Part shown: one piece after another, positions 52,727 to 61,811 of the stretch
Layout: every line of letters starts with the position of its first letter
Numbering within the stretch: the stretch's first letter is position 1
Assembly: GCA_947495775.1 (NCBI GenBank)
Contig: CANMAQ010000004.1
Span: forward strand, 62,001 to 126,000
Length of the DNA: 64,000 nucleotides
Source: Jejuia algarum
GTDB lineage: Bacteria; Bacteroidota; Bacteroidia; Flavobacteriales; Flavobacteriaceae
Direction of reading: 5' to 3'
Notes under the pieces: model-generated
What the model saw: only the letters and a program-made list of their open reading frames with translations
Told to the model about the DNA's origin: nothing
Databases searched by the model: none
Translations under genes and position numbers: made by a program

Positions 52727-53515
52727 ATGAGGTATAGTGTTATGCTGTGTTTATTGGGGTTTGTAATGTGCTTAAATTCCTGCATCACTAATAAAGATGT
52801 GGTGTACTTGCAGGATAAGGGTACTAAGGAGAAGGATGTACTGCAATTAACAGCGTTAACAAAACCTTACCGCGTACAGATCAATGATATATTGAGTATC
52901 GATGTTAAAGCTTTAGACAAGGATTTGGTTGAGATATTTAATCCGACAACCAAAGATATAGGTACAAGCCAACAATCGCTATACTTTAATGGTTTTACAG
53001 TAAGTAAACACGGTAATATTGAATTTCCAATATTAGGAGAAATAAATGTGTTAGGGTTTACGGTTAAGGAAATTGAAAATATTGTAGAGCGGTTATTACT
53101 AGAAAAATATTTTAAGACAACGGCTCAGGTATTTGTAACTGTTAAGTTAGCGGGGTTAAAATATACGACACTAGGCGAGATAGGAAGTAAAGGTACTAAT
53201 GTAATTTATCAAGATAATGTGAATATTTTAGAAGCTATAGCTAATGCTGGAGATATTCCAGATACAGGTGATAAGAAAGACGTGCTGATTTTAAGGCAAT
53301 ACCCAGATGGTCAAAAAATACATCACATCGATCTTACCGATATAACCGCTTTAAAATCTGAATTTTATTACATATTGCCCAACGACATTATTATGGTGAA
53401 GCCTTTAAAACGAAAAGCATTAGGAGCTGGAGCTACTGCTTTTCAAACACTAACGACTGTTGCTAGCCTTTTTTCAGTGTTAATTAGCACTTATTTTTTA
53501 GCTACAAATCTGTAA
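52727..53515 (+). CDS. wza: Polysaccharide export lipoprotein (Wza family)
   Basis: This 262-residue protein has a lipoprotein signal with 'LGFVMCLNSCI'. The Poly_export domain begins 'PYRVQINDILSIDVKALD', followed by SLBB-type beta-grasp segments ('YTTLGEIGSKGTNVIYQDNVNILEAIANAGDI'). A hydrophobic C-terminal helix (about 240-258) would insert in the outer membrane. Wza octamers form the exit channel for capsule or exopolysaccharide. It is the first gene of the locus, and wzc starts 3 bp after it. Confidence 0.94.
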   Translation: MRYSVMLCLLGFVMCLNSCITNKDVVYLQDKGTKEKDVLQLTALTKPYRVQINDILSIDVKALDKDLVEIFNPTTKDIGTSQQSLYFNGFTVSKHGNIEFPILGEINVLGFTVKEIENIVERLLLEKYFKTTAQVFVTVKLAGLKYTTLGEIGSKGTNVIYQDNVNILEAIANAGDIPDTGDKKDVLILRQYPDGQKIHHIDLTDITALKSEFYYILPNDIIMVKPLKRKALGAGATAFQTLTTVASLFSVLISTYFLATNL

Positions 53516-53518
53516 GCA

Positions 53519-55960
53519 ATGAAAAGTAATTTTGATGATTATAATGCCTTTAATTTTGATGTTAAAGCATTTTTTAATAGATGTTTAAGTTATTGGAAAT
53601 GGATGCTTCTAGGTCTAATAGTTGCATTTTATATTGTTTATCAGCAAAATATAAGAAAGGAATTTCCTTATACATTATCGTCCTCGATTACTGTTCAAGA
53701 TGATAAAAATCCTTTATTTACATCGAATACCAGTTTAATTTTTAATTATGGTGGTATTTCAGGAAAAGTACAGGATGTCTTACTCAACTTAAAGTCTAGG
53801 AAACATCATGAGAAAGTTGTAGATAGTCTTAATTTGTATTTAACTTATTTAAAGCAAGGCCGTTTTTATAAGGCTGATGTTTATGGCGAAAATCCTTTTG
53901 TTTTTAAAGGACAGGAAAATGCATTTCAAATTACGGGACATCCTATAAAGATCGAGTTTTTAACAGCGACAACATTTAAATTGTCTTATGATTTTGGGGA
54001 GACTAAAATTGTAAAATTGCAGAATTTCTCTACTAAGGCCATTAAAACGCATCAAGTAACGGCTTCTAATTTTACTGAAACATACGCTCTGGGACAATAT
54101 ATAGACAAACCCTTTTTTAAGGGGCGAGTAGAATTAAAAGAAGGTGGAAATATCACGCCTAATAGTACATTTTTTATTCAGTACAATAACTTTAATACTA
54201 CAGTATCTAATTTTGTGAGGTCGTTTGTGGTGATCAATGAACCTAGATCTGCTTTACTGAAGCTCAAACTAACAAATAAAAATAAAACAAAGATTGTAGA
54301 TTATTTAAACACTTCTGTTTTTATTTTAGATCGAGATCAACTAAAACGAAAAAACCAGTATGCTATTAACACAGTAGCATTTATTGATAAACAATTAGCC
54401 CGAGTAAAGGCAGAATTAAATAGAAAAGCAGATTCTTTAAATACGTTTAGGAAAAAAAACAGAATCTTTTCTGATATTCAAAGCGAGAGTAATTTATTAA
54501 CGTCTAAAATAGAAGACTATGGCAGGCAAAAGGAATTATTAAATGATAATATTTTTGCTTACGATCTTTTAAAAGATTATTTAATATCCAATAGGGATTA
54601 CTCTGCTTTACAAGTCCCTTCTACAGAAGGAATAACTAATACCAGTATAAATTTAAACATAAATAGAATTATACAGCTGTCTAATGAAAAGTCGAAATTA
54701 GCGTATTCAGTTAAAGACAATGTAGCCGTTTTTGATGATTTAAATAGGCAAATAGAAGCTTTAAAATTAGTGATCTTAGAAAACATAACATCTTCTAAAA
54801 AGAATATATTAAGTAAATTAAAATCAATAGATAAGAAGACGAATAAGCTGAAATATGAATATTCTACAATACCAGAGAATAAGCAAAAAATTCAAGGTAT
54901 TGAGCGTGATTACTTGTTAAGTCAAAATACCTATGATCTGTATTTGGCAAAACGTGGTGAAGCAGATTTGGTTAAAGCCTCTAACATATCAGATATTGTT
55001 TTAATAGAACCCGCAAAAGATACAGGACAGCGCAAGAATTTGGTTAATTTGAATGTGAGGTACATTTTTGCCTTTTTTGCAGTACTTATTCCTATAGTTT
55101 TGTTGTGTTTTATCATCACCTTTTTTGATAATAAATTCCACAGCCCTGAAGATGTGGAAAAAAACACAGAAATCCCTTTACTAGGAGTTATTGGAGAAAA
55201 CAATAATGATACAAATCTAGTTGTCTTTGATAAGTCGCAGTCGGCTATAGCAGAGTCGTTTAGAGCCGTGCGGTCTAGTCTACAATTTATTTATAAGAAA
55301 CATGATTTAAAAGGGAGTAAAACTGTAATGGTAACCTCGTCTGTGAGTGGAGAAGGGAAAACGTTCTGCTCCATTAATATAGCATCGGTATTTGCTTTAA
55401 GTGGAAAACGTACAGTTTTAGTTGGTTTGGATTTAAGAAAACCTAAAATTTTTGATGATTTTGAAATAGATAATGATCTTGGCGCAGTAAATTATTTGAT
55501 TGGTCAAAAATCTTTAGAAGAAATAACTAAAAGGACAAAAGTTAACGATTTAGATGTTATTACGTCTGGTCCTGTGCCGCCTAATCCTTCAGAGTTGTTA
55601 ATGGGAGAGACCATGAAACAATTTATGGATGAATTAAAAGCGAAGTATGATTATGTCGTATTGGATACCCCTCCTTTAGGTTTAGTAGCCGATGCCATAG
55701 AGTTGGTAAATTATGTAGACGCATCATTATATATCGTGAGGCAGGATTACACTAAAAAGGATATGCTGACAATGATTAATAAAAAATATGACAATGGAGA
55801 AATAAAAAACATAAGTTTTTTATATAATTTTTATAATAAAAAGGGGAGCTATGGTTATGGCTACGGGTATGGATCTTATGATAATGGGTATCATAATAAT
55901 GAAGAGAAAAGCAAAACACTATTAACACGAATAATTTCTACATTCAAAAATAAAAATTAG
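53519..55960 (+). CDS. wzc: Polysaccharide co-polymerase and tyrosine autokinase (Wzc family)
   Basis: This 813-residue protein has two membrane helices (about 30-48 and 515-536) around a large periplasmic coiled-coil region. The cytoplasmic BY-kinase domain has Walker A 'SSVSGEGKTF' (near 608-617), Walker A' 'VGLDLRKPK' (about 635-643) and Walker B 'VVLDTPPLGLVADA' (about 713). The tail has a tyrosine cluster, 'GSYGYGYGYGSYDNGY' (about 775-790), the usual autophosphorylation site. It regulates chain length and export together with Wza. wzm starts 4 bp after it. Confidence 0.95.
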   Translation: MKSNFDDYNAFNFDVKAFFNRCLSYWKWMLLGLIVAFYIVYQQNIRKEFPYTLSSSITVQDDKNPLFTSNTSLIFNYGGISGKVQDVLLNLKSRKHHEKVVDSLNLYLTYLKQGRFYKADVYGENPFVFKGQENAFQITGHPIKIEFLTATTFKLSYDFGETKIVKLQNFSTKAIKTHQVTASNFTETYALGQYIDKPFFKGRVELKEGGNITPNSTFFIQYNNFNTTVSNFVRSFVVINEPRSALLKLKLTNKNKTKIVDYLNTSVFILDRDQLKRKNQYAINTVAFIDKQLARVKAELNRKADSLNTFRKKNRIFSDIQSESNLLTSKIEDYGRQKELLNDNIFAYDLLKDYLISNRDYSALQVPSTEGITNTSINLNINRIIQLSNEKSKLAYSVKDNVAVFDDLNRQIEALKLVILENITSSKKNILSKLKSIDKKTNKLKYEYSTIPENKQKIQGIERDYLLSQNTYDLYLAKRGEADLVKASNISDIVLIEPAKDTGQRKNLVNLNVRYIFAFFAVLIPIVLLCFIITFFDNKFHSPEDVEKNTEIPLLGVIGENNNDTNLVVFDKSQSAIAESFRAVRSSLQFIYKKHDLKGSKTVMVTSSVSGEGKTFCSINIASVFALSGKRTVLVGLDLRKPKIFDDFEIDNDLGAVNYLIGQKSLEEITKRTKVNDLDVITSGPVPPNPSELLMGETMKQFMDELKAKYDYVVLDTPPLGLVADAIELVNYVDASLYIVRQDYTKKDMLTMINKKYDNGEIKNISFLYNFYNKKGSYGYGYGYGSYDNGYHNNEEKSKTLLTRIISTFKNKN

Positions 55961-55964
55961 CGTA

Positions 55965-56843
55965 TTGAATTCTATTGAGACTCAAGACAAGTGGCTTTAC
56001 ACGATTTCGCCAAAGAAGAAATTATTTAATCTGAATTTTAAAGAAATTTGGCGTTATAGAGATTTGTTAATTCTATTTGTAAAGCGAGATATCATCACAC
56101 TTTACAAGCAGACGGTTTTAGGACCAATATGGTATGTTATACAACCATTATTTACAACTTTAACATTTACACTTATATTTAATAATTTAGCGAACATACC
56201 TACAGGAGAAGGTGTGCCAGCGTTTTTATTTAACCTAGCAGGTTTAAGTTGTTGGAATTATTTTAGTACTTGTTTAACAGGAACAAGTAATACCTTTAAA
56301 GCTAATCAAGGTATTTTTGGAAAAGTATATTTCCCTAGAGTCATAACACCAATGTCTATCGTTATTTCTAACCTGTTAAAGTTTGGTATCCGATTACTTG
56401 TTTTTATTGGGTTTTATCTCTATTTCTCTTTTTTTAGGAGTGAAGGCATGCAGGCAGCCCCAACTTGGACACTTATTTTATTTCCCTTTTTAATTTGCAT
56501 GATGGCATTTTTAGGTTTAGGAATAGGTATGATTATTTCTTCATTTACAACAAAGTATAGAGATTTTACTTATTTAGTAGGTTTTGGTGTACAATTGCTA
56601 ATGTATGGCTCTGCTGTGATGTATCCGTTGTCTTATTTTAAAGAAAAAGTACCAGAGTTTTCTTGGATCATCGAATACAACCCAGTAACTACATTTATAG
56701 AGTTATTTCGATATATGACTTTGGGTATTGGAACATTTTCATGGTATTACTTTTTATATTCGGTTTGCTTTAGTCTTTTATCTTTTTTAATTGGTTTAAT
56801 TGTTTTTAACAGAACCGAAAAATCCTTTATAGACACGGTTTAA
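55965..56843 (+). CDS. wzm: ABC-2 type polysaccharide export permease (Wzm/KpsM)
   Basis: This 292-residue membrane protein has about six helices. It shows 'RYRDLLILFVKRDIITLYKQTVLGPIWYVIQP' features at the start, typical of Wzm/TagG exporters, and 'FTTKYRDFTYLVGFGVQLLMYGSAVMYPLSY' in the second half. The start is TTG at 55965 (NSIETQDKWLY). It forms the pore through which lipid-linked glycan is flipped to the periplasm. The wzt gene follows with 1 bp between. Confidence 0.93.
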   Translation: MNSIETQDKWLYTISPKKKLFNLNFKEIWRYRDLLILFVKRDIITLYKQTVLGPIWYVIQPLFTTLTFTLIFNNLANIPTGEGVPAFLFNLAGLSCWNYFSTCLTGTSNTFKANQGIFGKVYFPRVITPMSIVISNLLKFGIRLLVFIGFYLYFSFFRSEGMQAAPTWTLILFPFLICMMAFLGLGIGMIISSFTTKYRDFTYLVGFGVQLLMYGSAVMYPLSYFKEKVPEFSWIIEYNPVTTFIELFRYMTLGIGTFSWYYFLYSVCFSLLSFLIGLIVFNRTEKSFIDTV

Positions 56844-56844
56844 A

Positions 56845-58137
56845 ATGAAAGATAGAGATATAATACTAAAAGTAGATGGTGTATCTAAACAGTACCGCTT
56901 AGGATTAGTAGGTACGGGAACGATAAGTGATGATTTGAAACGTTGGTGGTACAGGGTTAGAGGAAAAGAAGATCCTTTTTTAAAAATAGGAGAGCGCAAC
57001 GATAGAGCTAGTAGAGGAAAATCAGATTACGTGTGGGCTTTAAGAGATATCAGTTTTGAAGTAGAACAAGGGGAAGTTTTAGGTATTATTGGTAAAAACG
57101 GTGCAGGTAAATCTACGTTGTTAAAGATTTTATCTAAGGTAACAAGTCCTACAATAGGAGAAATAAAAACAAAAGGGCGTATAGCATCTTTGTTAGAAGT
57201 AGGTACTGGTTTTCATAGTGAAATGACAGGAAGAGAGAATATCTTTTTGAATGGTGCTATTTTAGGAATGACAAAAAAAGAAATAGTATCTAAAATAAAT
57301 GCTATTATTGAGTTTTCAGGTTGCGAACGTTATATAGACACACCGGTAAAGCGCTACAGTTCTGGTATGACTGTTCGTTTGGCTTTTGCGGTAGCAGCAT
57401 TCTTAGAACCAGAAATTTTAGTTGTAGATGAAGTATTAGCTGTTGGAGACGACGAATTTCAAAAAAAGGCAATAGGTAAAATGCAAGATATTGCAAAAGG
57501 AGAAGGTAGAACTGTACTGTTTGTAAGTCATAACATGGCAGCAGTACAAGATCTTTGCTCTAGAGCAATATTATTGTCTAATGGAGAGATTGAACTAACA
57601 GGAAATGTAGATGAGGTTGTAAATCATTATTTAAGTTCTAGTAGCACTTCTGAAGGAAAGGTAGAGTTCTCATATGATAAGTCTCATGAATCGGCTAAAA
57701 TTAATTCGATTACGTTTTTTAATGAAGAAAATAAAGTAAGTTCTCAATTAGTTTCAGGAAAGAAGATAAAAATTTTAGTAGATTTTAATGTTAAACGTCA
57801 ATTGAGAAACCCCGTATTTAGTTTGCGTATTAGTGATTTACAAAATGTAAACATTGTTACTTGGAGGTCTAACGATTTTGTAGAATCTCCCTTAAAGAAA
57901 AACATATCTACCAATTTTAGCATTACTTTAGAAATTGATTCATTTTATTTATTAAATGGGATTTATGATGTTTCAATGGGGTTTGCAGATGGAAAGGAAG
58001 TGTTAGATATGCAATTGAAGAAGGCGCAAATTGAGATGTTATCTAGTAAGCCAAATAATTCATATCATATTCTTACAAAAGAAAAGTCGTCTAATAGTTT
58101 GGTTTTTACACCTGCCAAATGGAGTTATAATGACTAA
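56845..58137 (+). CDS. wzt: Polysaccharide ABC transporter ATPase with C-terminal glycan-binding domain (Wzt)
   Basis: This 430-residue protein has an N-terminal nucleotide-binding domain with Walker A 'GIIGKNGAGKSTLLK' (about 78-92), signature 'YSSGMTVRLAFA' and Walker B 'ILVVDEVLAVGDDEF'. An insertion between the first strands ('LKRWWYRVRGKEDPF') is typical of Wzt. A C-terminal immunoglobulin-like domain (about 265-430) should bind the modified end of the finished glycan, as in E. coli O9a Wzt. The stop overlaps the start of the acetyltransferase gene by 8 bp. Confidence 0.93.
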   Translation: MKDRDIILKVDGVSKQYRLGLVGTGTISDDLKRWWYRVRGKEDPFLKIGERNDRASRGKSDYVWALRDISFEVEQGEVLGIIGKNGAGKSTLLKILSKVTSPTIGEIKTKGRIASLLEVGTGFHSEMTGRENIFLNGAILGMTKKEIVSKINAIIEFSGCERYIDTPVKRYSSGMTVRLAFAVAAFLEPEILVVDEVLAVGDDEFQKKAIGKMQDIAKGEGRTVLFVSHNMAAVQDLCSRAILLSNGEIELTGNVDEVVNHYLSSSSTSEGKVEFSYDKSHESAKINSITFFNEENKVSSQLVSGKKIKILVDFNVKRQLRNPVFSLRISDLQNVNIVTWRSNDFVESPLKKNISTNFSITLEIDSFYLLNGIYDVSMGFADGKEVLDMQLKKAQIEMLSSKPNNSYHILTKEKSSNSLVFTPAKWSYND

Positions 58138-59329
58138 ATTAATTAAAAAAATACGTGCTAAGCTAAATGCTTATTTGAAGTTTACAAATCGTAAAAAATA
58201 TAATTTACAGGTTAAAAATGTCGTTGTAGTTTATGATACTACTTTAGATGAGGATTTTCAAAAAGCGCTTTCAATTTTAAAAGATGATTTTAGTATTGAG
58301 ACGTTAGATATAGCATCAAAAGCCTTAACAAAAGATCATGTTAAGGCTTTTGATTTTGTGATATTATATACCAGTTTTGAAGATAAAGTTTTTGCGTTTT
58401 CTAAGACAATTAAAAGATTAAATACACCTATAGGTGTTTACTTAAATAGAAGTGATTGCCCTAATTTTAAAATCAATTATAACAATTATGATCTTATATG
58501 GGGAGCGTCTTATTTTTTATTAGAAAAGATAAATCATGACATTCTTAAACTGCACGCTTTAGGCGTAGATTTAGAGAAGACTATAAAAGCGTATGAGAGT
58601 GATGCGATAAAACGTGTTTTGATGGCTAGATACCGTAACCTGCCTTTTGAAAAAACGAATGATGATTCAATAAGAGAATTTTATAAATCGCCTATATGGG
58701 ATATTCAATATGTGTCAGATCAATTAAGAACGGGGATGGTCGCTTTTGAAGAACATCGTATAAGACGAACACATTTTATAAAATCATCTCGTAATGTAAA
58801 AGTGGGACGAAATTCTTTTTACAATAGTAATCTATTGTTAACAGGTGATACATCTATAGAAATTGGGGCATTTTGCGCATTTGGAAAGAATATATCAATA
58901 TACACTTCTAATCACGATACAAACTACCCATCCATCCAAGGGTATGTGTATCGAAAATATTTTAATGAAGATCACCCTGGCGAACGTTTAGATGTGCCAT
59001 CTTTATCAAGGTCTAAAGGCCCCGTGGTGATTAAAAATGATGTTTGGATTGGAGATGGTGTGAAAATTATGTCTGGTGTCACCATAGGTAATGGCGCTTG
59101 TATTGCAGCAGGAAGTATTGTAACATCTAATGTAGAGGACTATAGTGTTGTGGCTGGTATACCAGCTAAAAGACTTAAATATAGATTCGATGAAGAGATT
59201 AGAAAAGTACTTTTAGAGGTAAAGTGGTGGGACTGGAGTGATTATAAAATGTCTAAAAACAAAGCTTTTTTTGATTTAAATCTTAATGAAATATCTTCAC
59301 CTACTCTAATTTTGGAACAAATTAATTAA
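58130..59329 (+). CDS. CatB-related acetyltransferase with an extra N-terminal domain
   Basis: The ATG at 58130 overlaps the wzt stop and gives 399 residues; an upstream ATG at 58031 lies deep inside wzt and is rejected. The C-terminal ~170 residues form a left-handed beta helix of the xenobiotic/CatB acetyltransferase type ('VVIKNDVWIGDGVKIMSGVTIGNGACIAAGSIVTSNVEDYSVVAG' region). The first ~225 residues are an unfamiliar alpha/beta domain ('NVVVVYDTTLDEDFQKAL', 'VILYTSFEDKVFAF', 'LNTPIGVYLNRSD') that looks Rossmann-like. It probably O- or N-acetylates the exported glycan. Translational coupling to wzt supports a link to chain-end modification. Confidence 0.85.
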   Translation: MTKLIKKIRAKLNAYLKFTNRKKYNLQVKNVVVVYDTTLDEDFQKALSILKDDFSIETLDIASKALTKDHVKAFDFVILYTSFEDKVFAFSKTIKRLNTPIGVYLNRSDCPNFKINYNNYDLIWGASYFLLEKINHDILKLHALGVDLEKTIKAYESDAIKRVLMARYRNLPFEKTNDDSIREFYKSPIWDIQYVSDQLRTGMVAFEEHRIRRTHFIKSSRNVKVGRNSFYNSNLLLTGDTSIEIGAFCAFGKNISIYTSNHDTNYPSIQGYVYRKYFNEDHPGERLDVPSLSRSKGPVVIKNDVWIGDGVKIMSGVTIGNGACIAAGSIVTSNVEDYSVVAGIPAKRLKYRFDEEIRKVLLEVKWWDWSDYKMSKNKAFFDLNLNEISSPTLILEQIN

Positions 59330-59332
59330 GTC

Positions 59333-60088
59333 ATGCACAAAGTAGCGTTACTATCAGGGAGGTTTCCAATTACTAAATTTGAAACTCCTATTAATCATAA
59401 ATTGTATGCAGATACCTACAATTACACTTACATACATTGCAATTGGCCCACAAAGGCTAAAAACTTATATCTAAACAAAATACATTATATATTAAGTTAT
59501 ATAGATGTTTTTGATTATATAATTTGGATTGATGATGATGCTTTTTTTATCAATTTTGATAAAGATATTATGGATTATAAACCAGAAGAAAATGCATTCA
59601 TCTCATTTTGCAAGAGTCCTACCTTTAAAACGTTGAAAACGTATTTAAGTTCAGGACAATTTATAGTAAAATGTAATGCGCTATCTAAACAATTCTTCAC
59701 AGATATTTTACATCAAAATCTAGTAGAAATAGAAAAATCATGGACAAAAGAATTAGGGTATTTTACTAGAGGTGATCAAGATATTATAGTTTATTTATTA
59801 CTTAATAATAAGATGTATAAAGAGGCGTATAAATTATATGATTACAAGGCATTTAATAGTCGATTTGAGAATATAGATGAACAGGATATTCATAAGCCCT
59901 TAATTTTGCATTTTACAGGAAGTCCTGAAGTAAAGTATCAAAACGTATTAAAAACACAAGCGAAACTTAAATTAGGGCCTTCGTTAGTTCGCACTTCGTT
60001 GCTATCTAATTATGGATTTGAAAAACCCAAAGAAAACGTAAGTTTGAGAAAGCAAGTGAAAAGGTATATAAAAAAAATACTAAAATGA
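59333..60088 (+). CDS. Putative GT-A-fold glycosyltransferase
   Basis: This 251-residue protein has a single-domain GT-A pattern. It has 'DTYNYTYIHCNW' near the start, the DXD-type motif 'DYIIWIDDDAFFINF' (about 60-74), a later 'SSGQFIVKCNALS', 'GDQDIIVYLL' and 'LILHFTGSP' near the end. This order resembles the galactosyltransferase GMA12/MNN10-like (GT34) group. The basic C-terminus (KQVKRYIKKILK) may attach to the membrane. Donor and acceptor are unknown. It overlaps the next gene by 4 bp. Confidence 0.75.
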   Translation: MHKVALLSGRFPITKFETPINHKLYADTYNYTYIHCNWPTKAKNLYLNKIHYILSYIDVFDYIIWIDDDAFFINFDKDIMDYKPEENAFISFCKSPTFKTLKTYLSSGQFIVKCNALSKQFFTDILHQNLVEIEKSWTKELGYFTRGDQDIIVYLLLNNKMYKEAYKLYDYKAFNSRFENIDEQDIHKPLILHFTGSPEVKYQNVLKTQAKLKLGPSLVRTSLLSNYGFEKPKENVSLRKQVKRYIKKILK

Positions 60089-60975
60089 TCTTAACGCTTA
60101 AACGGTATGGCCATAATACAATTCCAAAAAGTATTAAAAGCATATTAAAAACATATAAGTATGTGTTTAATCCTAGTTTTGTTGAATATGAAGGTATTTG
60201 TTATCTAGCGATTAGGGTTTATGATGAATCTTCGAATAGCATATGGTCTAAGCTTTATATGTGGTCTAATACTTTAGAGGTTATAGAGCTTAATTTGTCG
60301 GAAAAATTCAAAGATAAATTGCAATTGGATAAGGTTGCCGACCCGAAGCTGTTTGTTATGAATAATGCTGTTTGGGGGACTTTTAATTCAGGTTATGAAG
60401 CAGATAAAGACAATGCATTGGTGCTTTTTAAAATTGAAAATTTAAAAATTACAGACTATTATAATTGTAGTTATAAGGGGAGACAGAGTGTCGAAAAAAA
60501 CTGGGCCTTTTATTTTTATAATAATGAGATTTATGCATTATATAGTTTGAATGGATTAAGCGTTTTAAAGGGGCAAAATACACAAGCTAATGTGATGGAG
60601 TTTTTTGAAGAATCTAGAGAGGATGCGATGTGTTTTGGAGCTTACACCATAGGTACTCCTATGGTTTTATATAAGAATGAATACCTGTTTTTTGCACATA
60701 GAAAAGTGACAAGACGTGGAAAACGACTTTACTTAGGGAAACCTTTTTGGTATCAACCTGGTGAAAAACCGAAACTGCGCGCTGCTTCTCGTAATTACTA
60801 TGTACATTCTTACCGATCCTTATTAGGCGTTACCCATAAATTCAATCCGTCATTAATATCATGTACTTATTTTTCAGGACTCTTTTTATCAGGTAAAAAG
60901 GTGATTTTAGGCTACGGTATTAACGATGTATCATGGCGAATTGTAAAAATTAATATTTCTAAATTATGGCGCTAA
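60085..60975 (+). CDS. Glycosidase-like beta-propeller protein of unknown function
   Basis: This 296-residue protein reads as a five-bladed propeller of the GH43/GH130 type. The signs are 'FNPSFVEYEGICYLAIRV' (about 32-49), 'VADPKLFVMNNAVWGTFN' (about 88-105, equivalent to the DPR-F element), 'EKNWAFYFYNNEIYALYS' (about 136-153), 'GTPMVLYKNEYLFFAHRK' and 'FLSGKKVILGYGINDVSWRI'. Such folds are glycosidases or phosphorylases, but no signal peptide is present, so it is cytoplasmic and may modify or hold a glycan intermediate. It overlaps its neighbours by 4 and 10 bp, so it belongs to the locus. Confidence 0.6.
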   Translation: MILTLKRYGHNTIPKSIKSILKTYKYVFNPSFVEYEGICYLAIRVYDESSNSIWSKLYMWSNTLEVIELNLSEKFKDKLQLDKVADPKLFVMNNAVWGTFNSGYEADKDNALVLFKIENLKITDYYNCSYKGRQSVEKNWAFYFYNNEIYALYSLNGLSVLKGQNTQANVMEFFEESREDAMCFGAYTIGTPMVLYKNEYLFFAHRKVTRRGKRLYLGKPFWYQPGEKPKLRAASRNYYVHSYRSLLGVTHKFNPSLISCTYFSGLFLSGKKVILGYGINDVSWRIVKINISKLWR

Positions 60976-61802
60976 GAACTTACTTTTGGCATTCTAGAAT
61001 ATGGTCTTTGAAAGACGTCTTTAAAGCAAAGGTTTTAAGAAAGCATGTAGATGGTTTTAACCATGGAAATGCGGGTGATATTTTTGCAAGAGACTTGATC
61101 AAGTATATTTATAAAGAAAAAGTATACAATACGAGATCGGAAGGTAATAGACTTTTATTAGTAGGCTCTTTGGCTTCTGTGATAAAAAAAGATGATATTA
61201 TTAACGGTATAGGTTGGAAAGGAAATAATCTAGAGGCTATAGGGAACGATATATCTAAAGCGAAGATATACGGTGTAAGAGGCCCTTTAACGAAACAGTT
61301 GTTTGAAAAGTACAATGCAGATTTGTCTCATTTAAAATTTATGTTAGACCCAGGGCTTTTAATTAAAGAAGTATATGGGCTTGAATTAAATAAGAGGGCA
61401 AATAAAACTCAGGCTATATTTATACCGCATTATAATGATCGTATAGATTATAAGAAGGTTCCCGATTTTTTAAAAATTATTAGTATAGATAATCATCCTA
61501 AAACTGTTGCTAAGGCGATATTAAATTCTAAATTGGTTTACACCTCTTCGTTGCATGGTATAATTTTTAGTCATGCTTTGAAAATACCATGTGTATTTGT
61601 AAAACCTCAATCTAACGAACCCATATTTAAATATAAAGATTACTTTTTATCTGTAAATATAGACATGCCAAAACCGTTACAGACTATAGACTTAGCAAGT
61701 TTGAAAAACGACAAGCCTACCTTTTTAGATAAAGAAATAACGTTGAAGGATTTTTATTTTCCAGATAAAGAAGAGTTAAAGACTAAAGGTATTATCTTTT
61801 AA
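60966..61802 (+). CDS. Polysaccharide pyruvyl transferase family protein (first copy)
   Basis: This 278-residue protein has the PF04230 pattern: 'HGNAGDIFARDLIKYIY' at the start, 'GSLASVIKKDDIINGIGWKG', 'YGVRGPLTKQLFEKYN', a 'DPGLL' segment, 'AIFIPHYNDR' and near the end 'LVYTSSLHGIIFSHALKIPCVF'. Enzymes of this family add ketal-linked pyruvate from PEP to sugar residues. Start overlaps the previous gene by 10 bp. A second member follows 9 bp later. Confidence 0.88.
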   Translation: MALRTYFWHSRIWSLKDVFKAKVLRKHVDGFNHGNAGDIFARDLIKYIYKEKVYNTRSEGNRLLLVGSLASVIKKDDIINGIGWKGNNLEAIGNDISKAKIYGVRGPLTKQLFEKYNADLSHLKFMLDPGLLIKEVYGLELNKRANKTQAIFIPHYNDRIDYKKVPDFLKIISIDNHPKTVAKAILNSKLVYTSSLHGIIFSHALKIPCVFVKPQSNEPIFKYKDYFLSVNIDMPKPLQTIDLASLKNDKPTFLDKEITLKDFYFPDKEELKTKGIIF

Positions 61803-61811
61803 ATTTGAAAT

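Noticed and set aside
58031..58129. Upstream start for the acetyltransferase gene
   Set aside because: It lies inside wzt in another frame and adds residues without family support; the ATG at 58130 overlaps the wzt stop as in coupled genes.
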